A DNA stretch of 64,000 nucleotides from Quercus robur (Eukaryota > Streptophyta > Magnoliopsida > Fagales > Fagaceae): positions 58,331,854 through 58,395,853 of the forward strand of contig NC_065536.1 in NCBI RefSeq assembly GCF_932294415.1, in the 5' to 3' direction. A program made the position numbers and the translations under genes. The stretch's first letter is position 1. Each line of letters begins with the position of its first letter. Positions 36,087-49,493 of the stretch are shown piece by piece. The notes under the pieces are model-generated. The model was not told the origin of the DNA. It did no database searches and saw only the letters and a list, made by a program, of their open reading frames with translations.

Positions 36087-36658
36087 TATTGAAGATTATA
36101 AAAAAAATATAAAATCCAAGATGTCGGTTGTCATATTGTTATTGACTATTAGTTTATTACTGATGGACAAAAATATAATTTAAGTAATTTGTTCAAATTT
36201 AAACCAATAATATAGTACCAACTTACTGTCTAAAATTTAAGTGATAATTAACCGTGTAAATAAATAAATTAATCATGTAAAGTTTGTTGGAGGAGAAAGT
36301 ATGTGACATATACCGTCTCATACAATTTTTTTTTTTTTTTTTTCGTTTGAGGGGACGAAAAAGCCTTTAACGAGTAGAATTAAGGGACAAAAACCATGGT
36401 TATTAGTAGTAAAATATTAAAAAAGGGCAAAAAGGTAACCTAGGAAAAATTTGTAAGAAGACAGAAAAACCCCCGAAAGGATCCAGTACATATTTTACTT
36501 GTTTCGCCACCCAATCGGGACATAGAAGTAAATTTGTGTGTGCTCTCACCAAAACAAATACAAAGACAAAGTTTACTATTCAAAAGGCCGATTCCCTCTT
36601 TAGAAAGAGAGAGAGAGGGCGGCAGCAGCAGAAGACAGCAGCTAAGGCAAGCGCGAAG
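36087..36658. other. RPB10 upstream region and 5' UTR
   Basis: AT-rich spacer with a T-tract near 36330, then a GA-rich 5' leader (GA tract at 36605-36617) running to the RPB10 start codon. I could not assign a specific promoter element with confidence. Confidence 0.4.
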
Positions 36659-39600
36659 ATGATAATTCCAGTTCGTTGCTTTACCTGCGGCAAGGTACCT
36701 TATTCTATTCTCATAGTTACTTTCATTGTTATTATCATATCTATGACTCTGACTGTGATGGGTTTTTGTTTTTGAGTAACAAAACTTTGGAGGTTTTGTT
36801 GTTTTGTGGTGTGTGTGATTGTGGAGGATTTTTTTGTTTTGGTGACAAAGGAGGGTTTTTTTGTTCATGTTCCAACAACCCCAGTTGTTCAAACTTCTCT
36901 AAATCCATAAACTTTATTCATCCAAGTTCACCCTTCGTAGTTGACTCTCACTACCTCCTTATTGCTCCCCCAATAAAATTTTCAAAATACATGGAGGCAA
37001 GAGGCTGAAAAGTGAACAGTCAAGGTTGAGTAGATATGTTCAATCACACAAAAAAAAGAGGGAAATTTGGAAAGGAGAGAGAGAGAGAGAGACATGGGTC
37101 TTGGGATGTGAAGAGGAAGGAAAAAAAAGGGTCTTTTTACGTTTACAAAGAAAAAATGGGGGAAAAAAATCAGTAAAACCTGTGTTATGTTCTTGGTGTG
37201 GTTTGAATTAGAGCGCGGTTTCATTATAGTGTGGCTTTCCAAACTGTTTTGTCAGTGTTTTCATTGGGTTTGAAAAGTAGAAACCGAAAACAAGTCTGCA
37301 GCTGTTTTCAATTTGCTATGCATTTTAAGATTTGATAGGAGTTTTTGTTATGTATTTTATTTGGGTTACCAAAACAAGTTTCCATCCCTATAAAACATGG
37401 AAAACTGTTGCTTGTGTCAATTTTTTGTTTGTTGTATAGGTGATTGGAAACAAATGGGACATGTATCTTGACCTTCTCCAGTCAGATTACTCCGAAGGGT
37501 AAGAACTTTTTTGCTTATTTGTTAGGGATATATTGTTAAGAGTTTGCTTATATCAATATATGATTAAAAACTGTTATAGTAACCAGAAATCGAAAAATGC
37601 AGATAAATAGATGATATTATTAAACAAATATAACATCTTGTTGTATTATTGGAAGCTTCTTCTTTTTTTCCTCCTGTATTTTTCTGCTGAATGTATTGAA
37701 TTTGTGTTTGGTAATACATGTAAGGCACAAATAAATACTATCAAAGAATATTCATAGTAAACAACATTGTAAGACTCACTTTAATTAGAAGCTAACTTTT
37801 AGAATGAGAAACAAAAGCAATTGAAACCATTGGAATTACAAACCTTGGCTTGGCTGTTAATTCAATTGCTATGATATCAGGAAGCAAACTAATTACACAA
37901 TAATAGCAATTCATACAAACACAAATCCCTGTTGCTTTAGATGTAGGTTTTTTAGGATGGTCACCAAAAGTTGTACAGGGAATATTTAAAATAGGAATTA
38001 ACATACACATTAATCAGTCTTTGTAGCTCATTTTTCTACCAGAAGAACTATGTTTCTAAAAATATGATGGCAAATCTGGTAGCTGTTATGAAAAACAGTT
38101 GCATAACTCTCCTATTTGGGGCGGTGGTACCTTCACTCTCTTGATTGTTAGTTCCAGCACAAAGAGAACCTTAGTTACATCTGCAGAGGAAAGGTATAAA
38201 AATTTCAAACGTTAATTACATCTATAGAGGAAAGGTATTGAATGTTCAACATCAAATAAAAGCATTAGTTCTATATACCACATTCACAACTCAAATACCA
38301 AGTTGCAATAGAAAGTGGGCAATATTAGCAAAGGAAAAAGAGGTAGCACAATTATATTGGAATCACCCAAACAGATATGCACCCATAGCCTAGGTTCATG
38401 AGAATCTATTAAAAGGAAAATGTTTTTGGAATGTTAAGATTCCTCAAGTTTTTTCTTGAAGTTGTAGGAATCTGCTCAAGCTCAGGCGTATAGCTAGATA
38501 GCTAGACTGCTGAAGTTTGTACTTGAGCAAAAACTAAGAGTCATAAGGCTGAAGTCTCATGGTGGAAGCTTGTTTGATTCCCTAATACCATCCAAAAACA
38601 TGGCTTTATTGGCTGGCTATCTATGAGGGATAGACTCTCAACCAAATTAGGCCAGTGAAATGGGATTTTAATGGAGGCAGTAGTTGTAATTTCTGTAGGA
38701 GGTACATAGAGAGTAGAGACCATGTGTTCTTTGCTTGTTCTTTCACTAGCAGATTATGGCCCTTTGCTTAGTGATTGGAATTCCTAAGAACTGGGATGAT
38801 CTAGATAGCTGGGAACAGTTCATCTGAAAGGAGCTATTCTACAAACCACATTCTGCAAATTGGTTTGGTGGGCAACAGTTTATTACCTGTGGATTCAAAG
38901 CAACAATAGAATCTATGGGGGTGAGGGTTCAGACAGAGGAACAAATCTGTAAGAGTATCAAATGGAATGTAAGGGGTAGAATAGAGGGCAGCAGCAAGGT
39001 GAACAACTCAATCCTAAGCAAGATCCTCTGTGCAAATTAGGGTATTATTAGATAGCTTTGAGTATTGTTAGTGAAGTTAGAACAGTCTTTAGTTCTAGTA
39101 GTTTGTGTAAGTGAAATCTTTACACCTGGGTCTTGTAGCTGTCCATTTGTGTTCTGCTGTGTGGGTTCTGCTGCTTCCATTATCAAAAAAATAAGAGTGG
39201 CCACTATTCTTGTAGTGACCCAAAAATGGGGGTCTTACATTCCATGGAATCCTACATTGCCTAGGGAAGCACATGGAAATGTGTTTACAAGGAATGACCT
39301 CCCTTTAATGTGTAGAGGCCTTTTCCCTTACTGCTTTGTGCTTTGGGGGAGAACAAAACCGCGAGGGGTATGAGGCCCCAAAGTGGACAATATCTATACA
39401 GGCGGGGTGGGGTTGTTACAGATGGTATCAGAGCCATGCTCTAGCCGGAAGTGTGGGTCCCACACGCGAGGATGCATGTGCCCGTAAGGAGGGTGGATTG
39501 TAGTGACCCAAAAAGGGGGGTCTTACATTTTATGGAATCCCACATCGCCTAGGGAAGCACATGGGAATGTGTTTGTAACGACCCCATCCCGCCTGTGTAG

Positions 39601-40851
39601 ATATTGTCCACTTTAGGGCCCATGCCCCTCACGGTTTTGTTCTCCCTCAAAGCATACAGCAGTGGGGGAAAAAGCCTCTACACATCAAAGGGAGGTCATT
39701 CTTTATAAACACATTTCCATGTGCTTCCCTAGGCGACGTGGGATTCCATGGAATGCAAGATCCCCCTTTTGGGTCACTACAATCCACCCCTCTTACAGGC
39801 ACACACATCCTCGTGTGTGGAGCCCACACTTCTGGCTAGGGCATGGCTCTGATACCATTTATAACGACCCCACCCCGCCTGTGTAGATATTGTTCACTTT
39901 GGGGCCTCATACTCCTCACGGTTTTGTTCTCCCTCAAAGCATACAGCAGCGGGGGGAAAGGCCTCTACACATTAAAGGGAGGTCATTCTTTATAAACACA
40001 TTCTCATGTGCTTCTCTAGGCGATGTGGGATTCCATGGAATGTAAGTCCCCCCTTTTTGGGTCACTACAATTATTATTGTTAAGTTTTTATAAGAAAATG
40101 AGGGTGGTGATTATATGTTGTGAATATAAAGTATCTATTTTGATCACTGTGAGACTAATTTAGTCATGTGAATCTCTAAGTGTAGGGTAGTGTAGTTGTG
40201 GGTAATATGATGCAAAATTGTCTTCAACATTGTAAGATATTATTGAGATTTTGTAATTTAATGCTTGAGACAATTAGGAGAATTTGTTAAGGAAGAAGCA
40301 CCTTAAAATTTATCAGAATTTGAAAGCGTATGTGAAAAGGGGATATTTTGTATGCACTTGCAGTTGGTTTGGGTCCATATACATCATTGATCAATATGGG
40401 CTTAATTTTCAAGCCATTTGTACCTGTGCTTAGGAACACGTGTGTATTCTCTTTTGAGTATAATACAATAACAAATATAATTTGACCGGCTAAGAAATGT
40501 GCTTTGTTTTGAATTCTTGGAGTATGATCTTGACAGGTAGTCAACAGTGTTACCTGGTATTAGTTTTGATTATAAGCATGAATTTGCAGCGGATAATAGT
40601 TGGTGGCACTCATGTTTAATTATGTGGTATGCAGAGATGCACTTGATGGATTGGGGTTGGTCCGTTACTGCTGCAGACGAATGCTTATGACTCATGTAGA
40701 TCTCATTGAGAAGCTTCTGAATTACAACAGTAATCTCTCTCCCCTCTCTTTCTCTCTCTATTAACATTTCAGTTTAGGGGAATGCTTATGGCTCTATTGG
40801 CACTCACATTTGCACTTCATTGCAGCTCTGGAGAGGAACGAGACCACTTGA
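36659..40851 (+). CDS. RPB10: RNA polymerase I/II/III subunit RPABC5 (RPB10)
   Basis: RPB10 is a small zinc-binding subunit shared by nuclear RNA polymerases I, II and III that stabilises the assembly platform of the core enzyme. Exons: 36659-36694, 37440-37498, 40635-40729, 40826-40851, all GT-AG, joining in phase to 71 aa, the normal family length. The atypical zinc site is complete: CFTC (C7, C10) and RYCCRR (C44, C45). [25 protein letters not shown], and [19 protein letters not shown] are near-invariant family segments. Intron 2 (3.1 kb) hosts a LINE remnant and an inverted TRIM pair, but every splice border is intact, so the gene is probably functional. The GA-rich leader precedes the start. 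The exons are too small to stand out as long open frames. Confidence 0.96.
38440..39195 (+). mobile_element. LINE 3' remnant in RPB10 intron 2
   Basis: A decayed zf-RVT segment is readable with stops: [29 protein letters not shown], then [14 protein letters not shown] across a frame change. It ends near an A-rich stretch (about 39186). The left boundary is approximate. It has the same orientation as RPB10. Confidence 0.65.
39211..40069. mobile_element. Head-to-head TRIM pair in RPB10 intron 2
   Basis: The forward element has LTR 39211-39420 (210 bp, TGTAGTGACCC...GTTACA), primer site TGGTATCAGAGCC (39423-39435, tRNA-Met type), a 78-bp interior (39421-39498) with purine tract AAGGAGGG, and a truncated second LTR (39499-39573). 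The reverse element follows immediately: LTR 39574-39781 (208 bp), a 78-bp interior (39782-39859) with the primer site on the minus strand, and LTR 39860-40069 (210 bp). The outer flanks are ATTCT and ATTAT (4 of 5). The region can fold into a long inverted repeat. Neither element encodes protein. Confidence 0.85.
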
Positions 40852-41782
40852 TGAATGGGGTTGCTTGCAAGTGAGCCAAAGTTCGTTTTACTGAATGTCT
40901 AGTGGGGCATGTTTGTCTTTGTTTGTGAATGTCTATGTCTTAAGACTCTTTTTAACTTTTTTATTTAGTTGGAGCAAGACAGAAGTGAAGATATGCATGG
41001 ATGTGTTTGTGACAATTCTGTTGTTGCTTGTGAATTTTTTTGATGTGTATGAATCTTATCCACTAAATTAAAATATGTTTGTTGCTTGAGCGATAATGTT
41101 TCTTGTGAAATAATTTGTCATTGGTGACCCATTTCTTTTTATCAATCATTGTGCGCTTGCCTTGTTTGAATTGTATCCTTAAATCTCATTTTTATTTTTA
41201 TTCCCATTAGAGGCATATTGAATTTATAAGTGACACAACTAGAGAGGGGACCTTTCTTTTATTTATGTTTCCTACTTCAAAAAAACGAAATACACGTTGC
41301 CACTGATATACAGGAGATTCGATCTGGGTTCTTTTGTACAAGATACCTAACCAAATGAGTCAGTTGTCACTCTCAGTTCGGCTTACTCATAAAGAGTCCT
41401 TTTCATTTTGGGCTGAATGTCTATTCATACTGTGACGCTTCATAGTCTATAAGCAAATGATTTAAATTTAAGTTTCACAAAGAGAGATTTCTAGCCAATA
41501 AGCAAAAGAATTTTAATTTAAAATTAATTAGTAATGACCTGTCTCAAGTGGTTACTATAGATGGCACTGGGGATTAAACGAAAGGATTCAATGAAGTATC
41601 AATGAAGTACCATGCAAACAGGATTTTAGGCCTAGGCTTGAGGCCCCTAAATTCTAAAAAATTGAGGGGTGTATAATTTTATTTATTTTTTCTTTTAAAG
41701 GAAAAAAATAAGCGGGCATTTCATGTAAAATTCTTAATTTAGGAGGTCAAATGACTAGTTGAAATTGCACATTTTAAGAGGC
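40852..41782. other. RPB10 3' UTR and spacer
   Basis: Sequence after the stop codon is probably 3' UTR for a few hundred bases. The minus strand at about 41275-41410 looks tRNA-derived and is listed separately. Confidence 0.4.
41275..41410 (-). mobile_element. tRNA-derived SINE candidate
   Basis: On the minus strand TGACTCATTTGGTTAGG resembles a polymerase III A box and CAGATCGAATCTCC a B box, about 35 bases apart. A T-run at the far end on the plus strand would be the A-tail. The family is not identified. Confidence 0.4.
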
Positions 41783-43106
41783 ACTTAACATTACCTAACC
41801 CATTCACATGGGGCTTGACTTGAACGAGTTCACCTCGGTCTCTAAAAAATATTCATGGAAATGGAAAACTTATCTTTTAACCATTGGAAATGCTAAGAAG
41901 TGAAGTCCTTGTGAAAACATCTACAAGTTGTCATCATTAGAGGTTAACTTGACTTCTAAATATTTGTGAAATTAATTTCAATGGTTTACTTAACCCCATT
42001 GTGGGGTCTAGTGGTTAAGCATCTCGTCTGCCTCGCCAGAACGCTTGGATTCAAGTAGTGTGGAACTCATTAGCACTAGGTCTGCAAGCCAACGAGGGAA
42101 TCTCATGGTATATCATGCTCGGTAGAATGTGATTTTACCTCCATGATTCTACCTTTTTTCATTAAAAAAAAAAAAAAAAAAATCAAACAAACAAACAAAA
42201 CATAGAATACGAACCCAAAATACTTAACATTACCTAACCCATTCACATGGGGCTTGACTTGAACGAGTTCACCTCGGTCTCTAAAAAATGTCCATGGAAA
42301 TGGAAAACTTATCTTTTAACCATTGGAAATGCTAAGAAGTGAAGTCCTTGTGAAAACATCTACAAGTTGTCATCATTAGAGGTTAACTTGACTTCTAAAT
42401 CTTTGTGAAATTAATTTCAATGGTTTACTTAACCTTGTTGTGGGGTCTAGTGGTTAAGCACCTCGTCCGCCTTGCCATAACACTTAGATTCAAGTAGTGT
42501 GGAACCCATTAGCACTAGGCCTGCAAGCCAACGAGGGAATCTCGTGGTATATCATGCCTAGTAGGATGTGATTTTACCTCCATGATTCTACCTTTTTTCA
42601 TTAAAAAAAAAAAAAAAATCAAACAAACAAACAAAACATAGAATACGAACCCAAAATACTTAACATTACCTAACCCATTCACATGGGGCTTGACTTGAAC
42701 GAGTTCTCCTCGGTCTCTAAAAAATGTCCATGGAAATGGAAAACTTATCTTTTAACCATTGGAAATGCTAAGAAGTGAAGTCCTTGTGAAAACATCTACA
42801 AGTTGTCATCATTAGAGGTTAACTTGACTTCTAAATCTTTGTGAAATTAATTTCAATGGTTTACTTAACCTCGTTGTGGGGTCTAGTGGTTAAGCACCTC
42901 GTCCGTCTTGCCATAACACTTAGATTCAAGTAGTGTGGAACTCATTAGCACTAGGCCTGCAAGCCAACGAGGGAATCTCGTGGTATATCATGCCTAGTAG
43001 GATGTGATTTTACCTCCATGATTTTACCTTTTTTCATTAAAAAAAAAAAAAAAAAAAAAATCAAACAAACAAACAAAACATAGAATACGAACCCAAAATA
43101 CTTAAC
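41783..43106 (+). repeat. 437-bp block in three tandem copies, each with a SINE
   Basis: Units start at 41783, 42222 and 42658 (ACTTAACATTACC) and end at about 43106; spacings are 439, 436 and about 442, differing mainly in A-tract length. Each unit has about 215 bp of leader, a tRNA-like SINE, an A-tract, and a CAAACAAACAAAC tail. Copies 2 and 3 are more like each other than like copy 1 (for example CCATAACACTTAGATTC versus CCAGAACGCTTGGATTC). Confidence 0.93.
41997..42182 (+). mobile_element. tRNA-derived SINE (repeat copy 1)
   Basis: GGTCTAGTGGTTAAGC fits an A box and GGATTCAAGTAGTG a B box, spaced as in tRNA genes. A body of about 100 bp and a long A-tract follow. Sister copies are at about 42436-42617 and 42872-43060 in the other two repeat units. 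Confidence 0.6.
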
Positions 43107-46100
43107 AACAGGTGATGCAAACCAATCGATAGATTAGGTTCAAGAAAAACAACATAACCAAAAAGTGGAAGGAAAATTAGAAGGGTTACCAGCCCAATCT
43201 ACATTGGTGTAGTTAGAAAGAGTCAAAGGACCAGACCTGAAGACAATCCCATGATCCACAATTCCTTAACAAAAACCATATGAAGGTGTGTTGGATTTGC
43301 ATGAATTGCCAAACATGATTAACAGCAAAGTCCAAGTTTGGGAGTGTGTGTATAGGTAAAGTTATTGTAAAGCACCCACAATATTTTTATAGGGAGAATG
43401 ATCTGACAAAGATGTTCCATTAGTTTTTCTAAGATGAGAGTGATAGTAAATGGAGTTGGCAAAGGTTTGCAATCAAGCATATGTTGATAGTGCAACAAAT
43501 CCATAGCATATTTGTAATGATTAACAAAGAGAACTAAGGAGAGGCACGCAGGAGGTCTAATTGTTTCAGTTAAGGCAAGGAATTAGGCCATTATGAAGAT
43601 GTGACCCTAAAAAATTAAGGCTTCTTTGTCTTTTATGTTAAATCCTAAACGTGTCTTGAAAAGCTTAAGGCAGCCTTATCTTTTAAGCGATTAAATCCAA
43701 AATCATACATGTGACAAGAGCGACCAACGGACCAACACAAAATGTTGTCTGCATAATTGTTTCTTGAAACTGTACGTATATATTTCTACCACCTAACCAA
43801 TAATTTAGATCTATTTTAGTATTTTCATTTAGCACTATCAAACTAAATTATTTGTAAGTAATTGCATTAATTTGTGCAAAAATTCATATCTATTTTAGTA
43901 TAAGAACTTACTTTTTTTATTTTACATATTCACCTTTTAAAACACTATACATCAGACTATTTATTTCACACTATATTTTATTAAAATATCAATTTTTTTA
44001 AAATTGTTCTTCTTTTTACAAACACAATAACCATCATTCATTCTCTTCATTTATTCTCAAGATACATAAAGAAATAATAAAAATTAAATACATAATGAAT
44101 AGTATCAGTGTAAATTTACATGGTTACTGTAGTAACTAATAACTATGTATTTTTACCCAACTTAGCATGACCTAATATGAATGAATTTTGAGATTGGTTA
44201 GTTAAAATGTGATAATTTTTCTATTATATAGACACTAATAAGAGCGTTATTACTATAGTAAAGGTTGTGTCACTAACATCCATCTTTCACCTTTACAGTC
44301 ATATCATAGTTATCCATCTGTTTCAAAGATAAATGTTGATAAGTCTTGGGTAAGACATTAAAAATTGGCACTACTTATCTAACATTGTTTTGGACCTTTG
44401 GTTGTTGTGATGATTGTGGTGGTGCTTTTCCCATCTTTAAGAAGAATGGGGCCTTAAGAGAGCCAGTCAGGTCCTCAAACGCAATCTATTACAAATGTTC
44501 CTTTTGACTAAGCAATCATCACGGTTTACTCTTTATGTGTTTAATTTGAAGATTTTGAACTGCTGGTACTTGATTACAAGGCATCTACAAAATTCCAAAA
44601 AATATTTCTCGAGCTGATCACCTAAATATGTTTTTGACTCCATCATGATTTAGAAAGTTGCCTATAGGACATAATGGTAGATCATATTTTATTCTGATTT
44701 TATTAAAGGGGAAAAAAAAGCATAGATTTCATCAAAGGATATTGGTTTGTTAATCAAAGAGCTTTACAGACTCATAAACTTTTCCCAATCTTCCATATTG
44801 TTCTGATATGTATTGTAGCCTTTGTAGGACAAATCTCACTCATCGTTGCTAAAGATGTATTCTTTTTTTTTTTTTTTTTTAAGTTGAAAAAGTTTAATCC
44901 CACTTGCTAAAATGCAATGGAGATGCTGCATTATCTAGTTAAGGACCATAAGTGCTCCATTAGCTAGTAGAGAGAATATACCATTGATTGATTATTGCAC
45001 TTTAACTTGCTCTTGACGAGTCCTTGGATCTTTTGTTCTTTCTCTGCCTTTGAAAAAAAAATAATAATAAAATCATTCTTCACAAGAGCTAATGGATTTC
45101 TTCTTCTTCTTTTTCCCCACTCAGTGAACTAGTTCCAAATAAAAATTTGAAGTTATAGAAGTGAGACCAGCCTACATCCTCAATCTTAAATTGTGTGACC
45201 TTAAATATCCATTTTATTGTATACCTTTTATTTTTCATCTATGGGTAGGATCCATCTTAGTCCTAACTCCTAACCACTAATATAATACTTATAGAAAAGA
45301 TTTTATGATACCATTCAAAGGAGTAGTCCAATAGTTAGGCCCTTGGTGTATGGTCGATTTTGAGTTCGAACTCTTGAAGACAACAACGGTATGACCCTCG
45401 ATCAAAGGGTGATGACATTACGATTTGGACAAAGTTTGGCTCCAAACGTATTTGGAATTATCTTTTCCAACTCATTATGCAGTAAATTATAAGATTATTC
45501 ATGTGACTAAAACTACACATACATTATCTCTTCAATTGCCATATAGTAGATTGAAGCAAGATAGCTCTATATATGTTTGAAGCCAAACTTTTTCCTTATG
45601 ATCCCACCAACAACAAGATTTGTTTGTTGGTTGGTCCAAGAATTTATATCATGAAGAATTGTGTGGAAGCAATACCAAAACTTAAGCTAGAAATCTAACT
45701 CATTTGGGGCAAAGAATAAAGAGCGTTGATTAGTTATTATTATTATTTTTCTCGGTGATTATTATGATATATTCCATTATACTAGTGATGATTACACTTT
45801 GACACTTGGGTTATTTGGCCTTTTTTGTGGATTGATTTTTTTTTTTTCCTTTCTAAAAGTGGATTAAAATATAGTTGTACACAAGGTTATAAAAAGTTGT
45901 ACATAAGTAAATAAGTTAAAATGCTAAAAAAAAAATTATGGCACCAAGAAGATTATGTTGAAAAGTTTATCATCCACTAACCAAATCAAGATTATTACTT
46001 GAGAAATTGTTTTTATCAATTCTAAGTTCAAGAATCAAGATAACACAGAGATTTGGGGGTTGACAATATAAAGCTAAATTCTAAAGAAAATATTTTAGGC

Positions 46101-49100
46101 ATTGAACAAGATCAAGTCTCACAACAAATTGATGAATGGACGGTTAAAGATACTATTTTTCAAACTATCCAAAAGGAAATCAAAGAGGAAACAATTAGGT
46201 GTGGTGTTGAGACCGAGGAGAAGCTGCCGTCTCGAAGGGCTGGCATAGCTTCTGCCACCCCCAATAGCTCACTTGTAGACATGCATGCACCACAACAAGG
46301 CAACACAATTTATTGCTGCCTGAAAACACCTAGTGCAGAACATAGCATGTACGGCCGGCAAGGATATAAGTTGCCACCACATATGTTGCCACTTCTCTCA
46401 AAGGGTCAAGTATCAAACACCTTTATTCCACTGTCCCATTTTCCTAAAAAACGAGTCTAATTCATTGTTTTATAACAATATTACAAAACTAAAGTTAAAC
46501 CTGCTCAGCCTAATGAATTGTACAGTACATAAGTGTTGACTAAATTACGTATATTTCATATTTTTTTCCTCTATTTCCTCTTGAATGTTTGACACTTTTA
46601 AAGTTTTAACATAATTAATCTATTAGTAGACAATAAGAACAGTTTGTATTCTGTATCATGGGGGAAGAATGTGGAGAAAGCAACTTTAAACTCATGTCCT
46701 TTGCACCAAGAACAATAGCCCCACTAACAAGAGCACCTCAGACACCATTGTTTGCTAGGAAAGGTTTGATTAGAAATTAGAATGTTTAGCAGCCAAGGTA
46801 CACACTTACAAGACCAAAATTTGTTGCCCCCATAAGCAGAACATAATAGACTTTGAATTCCATCGACTTCTATATTTAAAGCTGTCAAAGTAATACAACA
46901 AGTGAGACCCTTATACCTCCCAATTATTTGTTTAAAATTAATCAAAGGTGGCCACACACCCATATTGCCGTAAGAGGTTAAGCCGTTAAGGGCTTTTGCA
47001 TATAATATTGAAGTGTGTAGTCCCCTACACGAGTCATGTTTGACCCATTATTAGTCCATTTTTTCATTAAATAAGTATCACTAGGATCCCCAACACATCA
47101 CATGGCTTACATAGACTGACATTAAATCAGATATGTTAACCACATGTTAAATCTTAGGAAGAAAATTTTCAAACTTTGGGATTCTAATAAGTTCGGTAAT
47201 CAAACCAGATTTCCAGGAGTAAAAAAATCTTCAGAAGCTTGTCATCTATCTCTGAATTCTATCAGATCATTCCTTATAACCCAACAATGGTTTATTAAAT
47301 AAATTTATCATGCATCTAATTTCTTGAACTTCACAAGCTTTGTGTTTCATGATCTGGGGCTCAAACCGACACTGTGACTGGAGTAGGTGAGTTTTTCAGT
47401 CAGAGTTTGCCACTTTGCCTTCAAAAATGCACCTAGAAGAATCAAAATTGGGCTGCTGCTGGCTTTGATGATTTATTTGTGTTAGTGCTTAATAGTACTT
47501 ACTTAATTACAAAGATGTTCCAATGATATTAGTCTATACATCACTTTCCGCAAACAAACACAAAGAAGAAGACTATGGGCCTGGCATTCAAACAAAGTTC
47601 AGATCGTTATTGTTGCTTATACAATAGAAAAAGCTTTACCATGGAAAAATCTTTAAACATTTGCTAAGGATGTCACTTTGAGTTTACTTAAACCACATTG
47701 GACTTTGAACCTTTCTAAAAAAGTTGTGCATAATAGAGTTTAATATTCCGCACGTGGATAGTGGGTACTTTATTTGCCTAGCCACTAAGTATAGTAAGTA
47801 AAATATTTCAAATATAGAAAATGAATGATGAATGGGGTGAATACACACCCAAAAAAAAAAAAAACCATTTTTTTTGGCACATTCTCAAAGTTGAATCCTA
47901 AATCATTGGAATTAAGAGTTACGGAGTTTGGCTTATCTTCAGTATTTTTTTAACTGAATGTGTCTCTTTATTTTAAATACACAATAGTAAGTAGTAGTGG
48001 GTTTTAAACTCTACCATTCATTTAGTTAGTAGGTGATGTGACAGTTTCTCGTTAAAATAAAAAGAAATTTCAACTAAAAAAATATGAGAGGTAAGTCAAA
48101 CCCTACATCAAAATACTTCACCCCCTTATATTTATCTCCTTTTAAAAAAGCAAAACAATTTTTTCTTCTTTTTCTTAAATCTTGTAACCAAATGGAGTTT
48201 TTTTTTTTTTTTTTTCTTTTAGTAAATAAAAAAATCACTAAAAATTTGTGATAAGTTCAATTTTGATCCCTTAATTATAGTGTTGATTCAATTTTGGTCC
48301 TTTAAATATGAGATTTATTTGATTTTGGTTCCTTAGATATGACTTGTTCTATTTGACCTCTAAAAAATTTACCGTCGTGTTAGTCTTGTAAATAGCAAAG
48401 TAGATAGAGGGGACCAAATTATTCCCGTTTTGAAATTTTAGAGGCTAAAATTAAAATTGAACGTTTTAAATATGGGAGAGCAAACCAAACAAATCAATGT
48501 TTGGAGAACCATAGAGTCAATTTAACCTCTTGTTTGGAGAACCAAAGAGTCAATTTAACCTCTTCCTTTTTTTTTCTTCCTTGTACAAGTGTGGTGATAG
48601 GACATTCACCCAATCTTCTCTCATGGACAAAATATTGACAATGCCACCAAGGGTGCAAGGCTCTTAAAAATTTTCAAATTCCAAGGGAGCATTTAAGACT
48701 ATTGACCTGACCCTTGAGCCAATTCGGTCGCAGTCAAAATAATACTACTGCCCTTTACATATGAGATAGAAGTATTGTACTTTTGTGGGTTTTGATGGGC
48801 CATGTACGTGTGAAAAGTTAAATTACCGAGAGAGAAAAAAAGGGCCAACAATTTCGAGAGAAGCCTAGTGCCAAAACAGTGTGTTAAATGCGGATAAGGT
48901 GGAGCTGTGTGTGTCCTTGTCCACCCCAAAAAGAATCTTATTCACACGAACGCTTTGGTTTTGGTTTTAGCATTTTGTTTGGTTAGGCAATGCAAAAAAA
49001 ATTGTTTTAGTAACATTGTTAATGTCTAAGATTTTTTTAAAGGAAAAAGTTTAAGGGACACTTTAAGAGCATTGGTTTAAAAAAAGTTATTTTAACAAGT

Positions 49101-49333
49101 TTTTTTCTGAAAAAAAAAAATTAATTTTTTTGACATTTATTTTTTTTAAAATTATAAGAGCGTGAAACAATTTTAAGTTTTTTTTTTTTAAAATGGTCAA
49201 TTAGCAAATGCTCTAAAAGCATCATTAACCGACTCCCTTTTTTAAAAGGCCATCTTTTTCTTCCTAGTCCAAAACTTGACCCTGTCGACACAGCCGAGCA
49301 AGTACGTCCAATTTATCACCTTCTCACTTTTCT
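43107..49333. other. Long gene-poor spacer
   Basis: AT-rich sequence with T-tracts (about 44863-44880, 48199-48218) and a 34-bp tandem duplication at about 48498-48565. A 135-codon open frame at 46053-46460 has no domain or signal I recognise and is not called as a gene. No tRNA or rRNA was seen. Confidence 0.5.
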
Positions 49334-49342
49334 CCACGTGGC
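49334..49342. promoter_or_regulatory. G-box/ABRE upstream of DUF4228 gene
   Basis: CCACGTGGC is a canonical G-box containing the ABRE core ACGTGGC, 400 bases upstream of the start codon at 49742. Such elements bind bZIP factors in abscisic-acid and stress responses (known biology). Regulation here is inferred. Confidence 0.45.
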
Positions 49343-49493
49343 ACTCACACCTGCATTGAAAGTGCCGGTGCCTAAAGATTGTCATTGTGAAAATATAGTA
49401 CTCCAATGCATTGTTTGATACTCAATTACAATATATTATTGAACAAAATTTAATGTGAGTGAACATTTTAATGTTATTATATCATGCCGTTTA

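Noticed and set aside
36440-36892. 150-codon minus-strand frame over RPB10 exon 1
   Set aside because: It is the shadow of the real RPB10 first exon and its leader.
38440-40069. A gene nested in RPB10 intron 2
   Set aside because: The readable peptide is decayed LINE zf-RVT with stops, and the rest is TRIM sequence.
46053-46460. 135-codon frame as a gene
   Set aside because: No recognised domain, no splice partners and no upstream signal; kept only as a note in the spacer entry.
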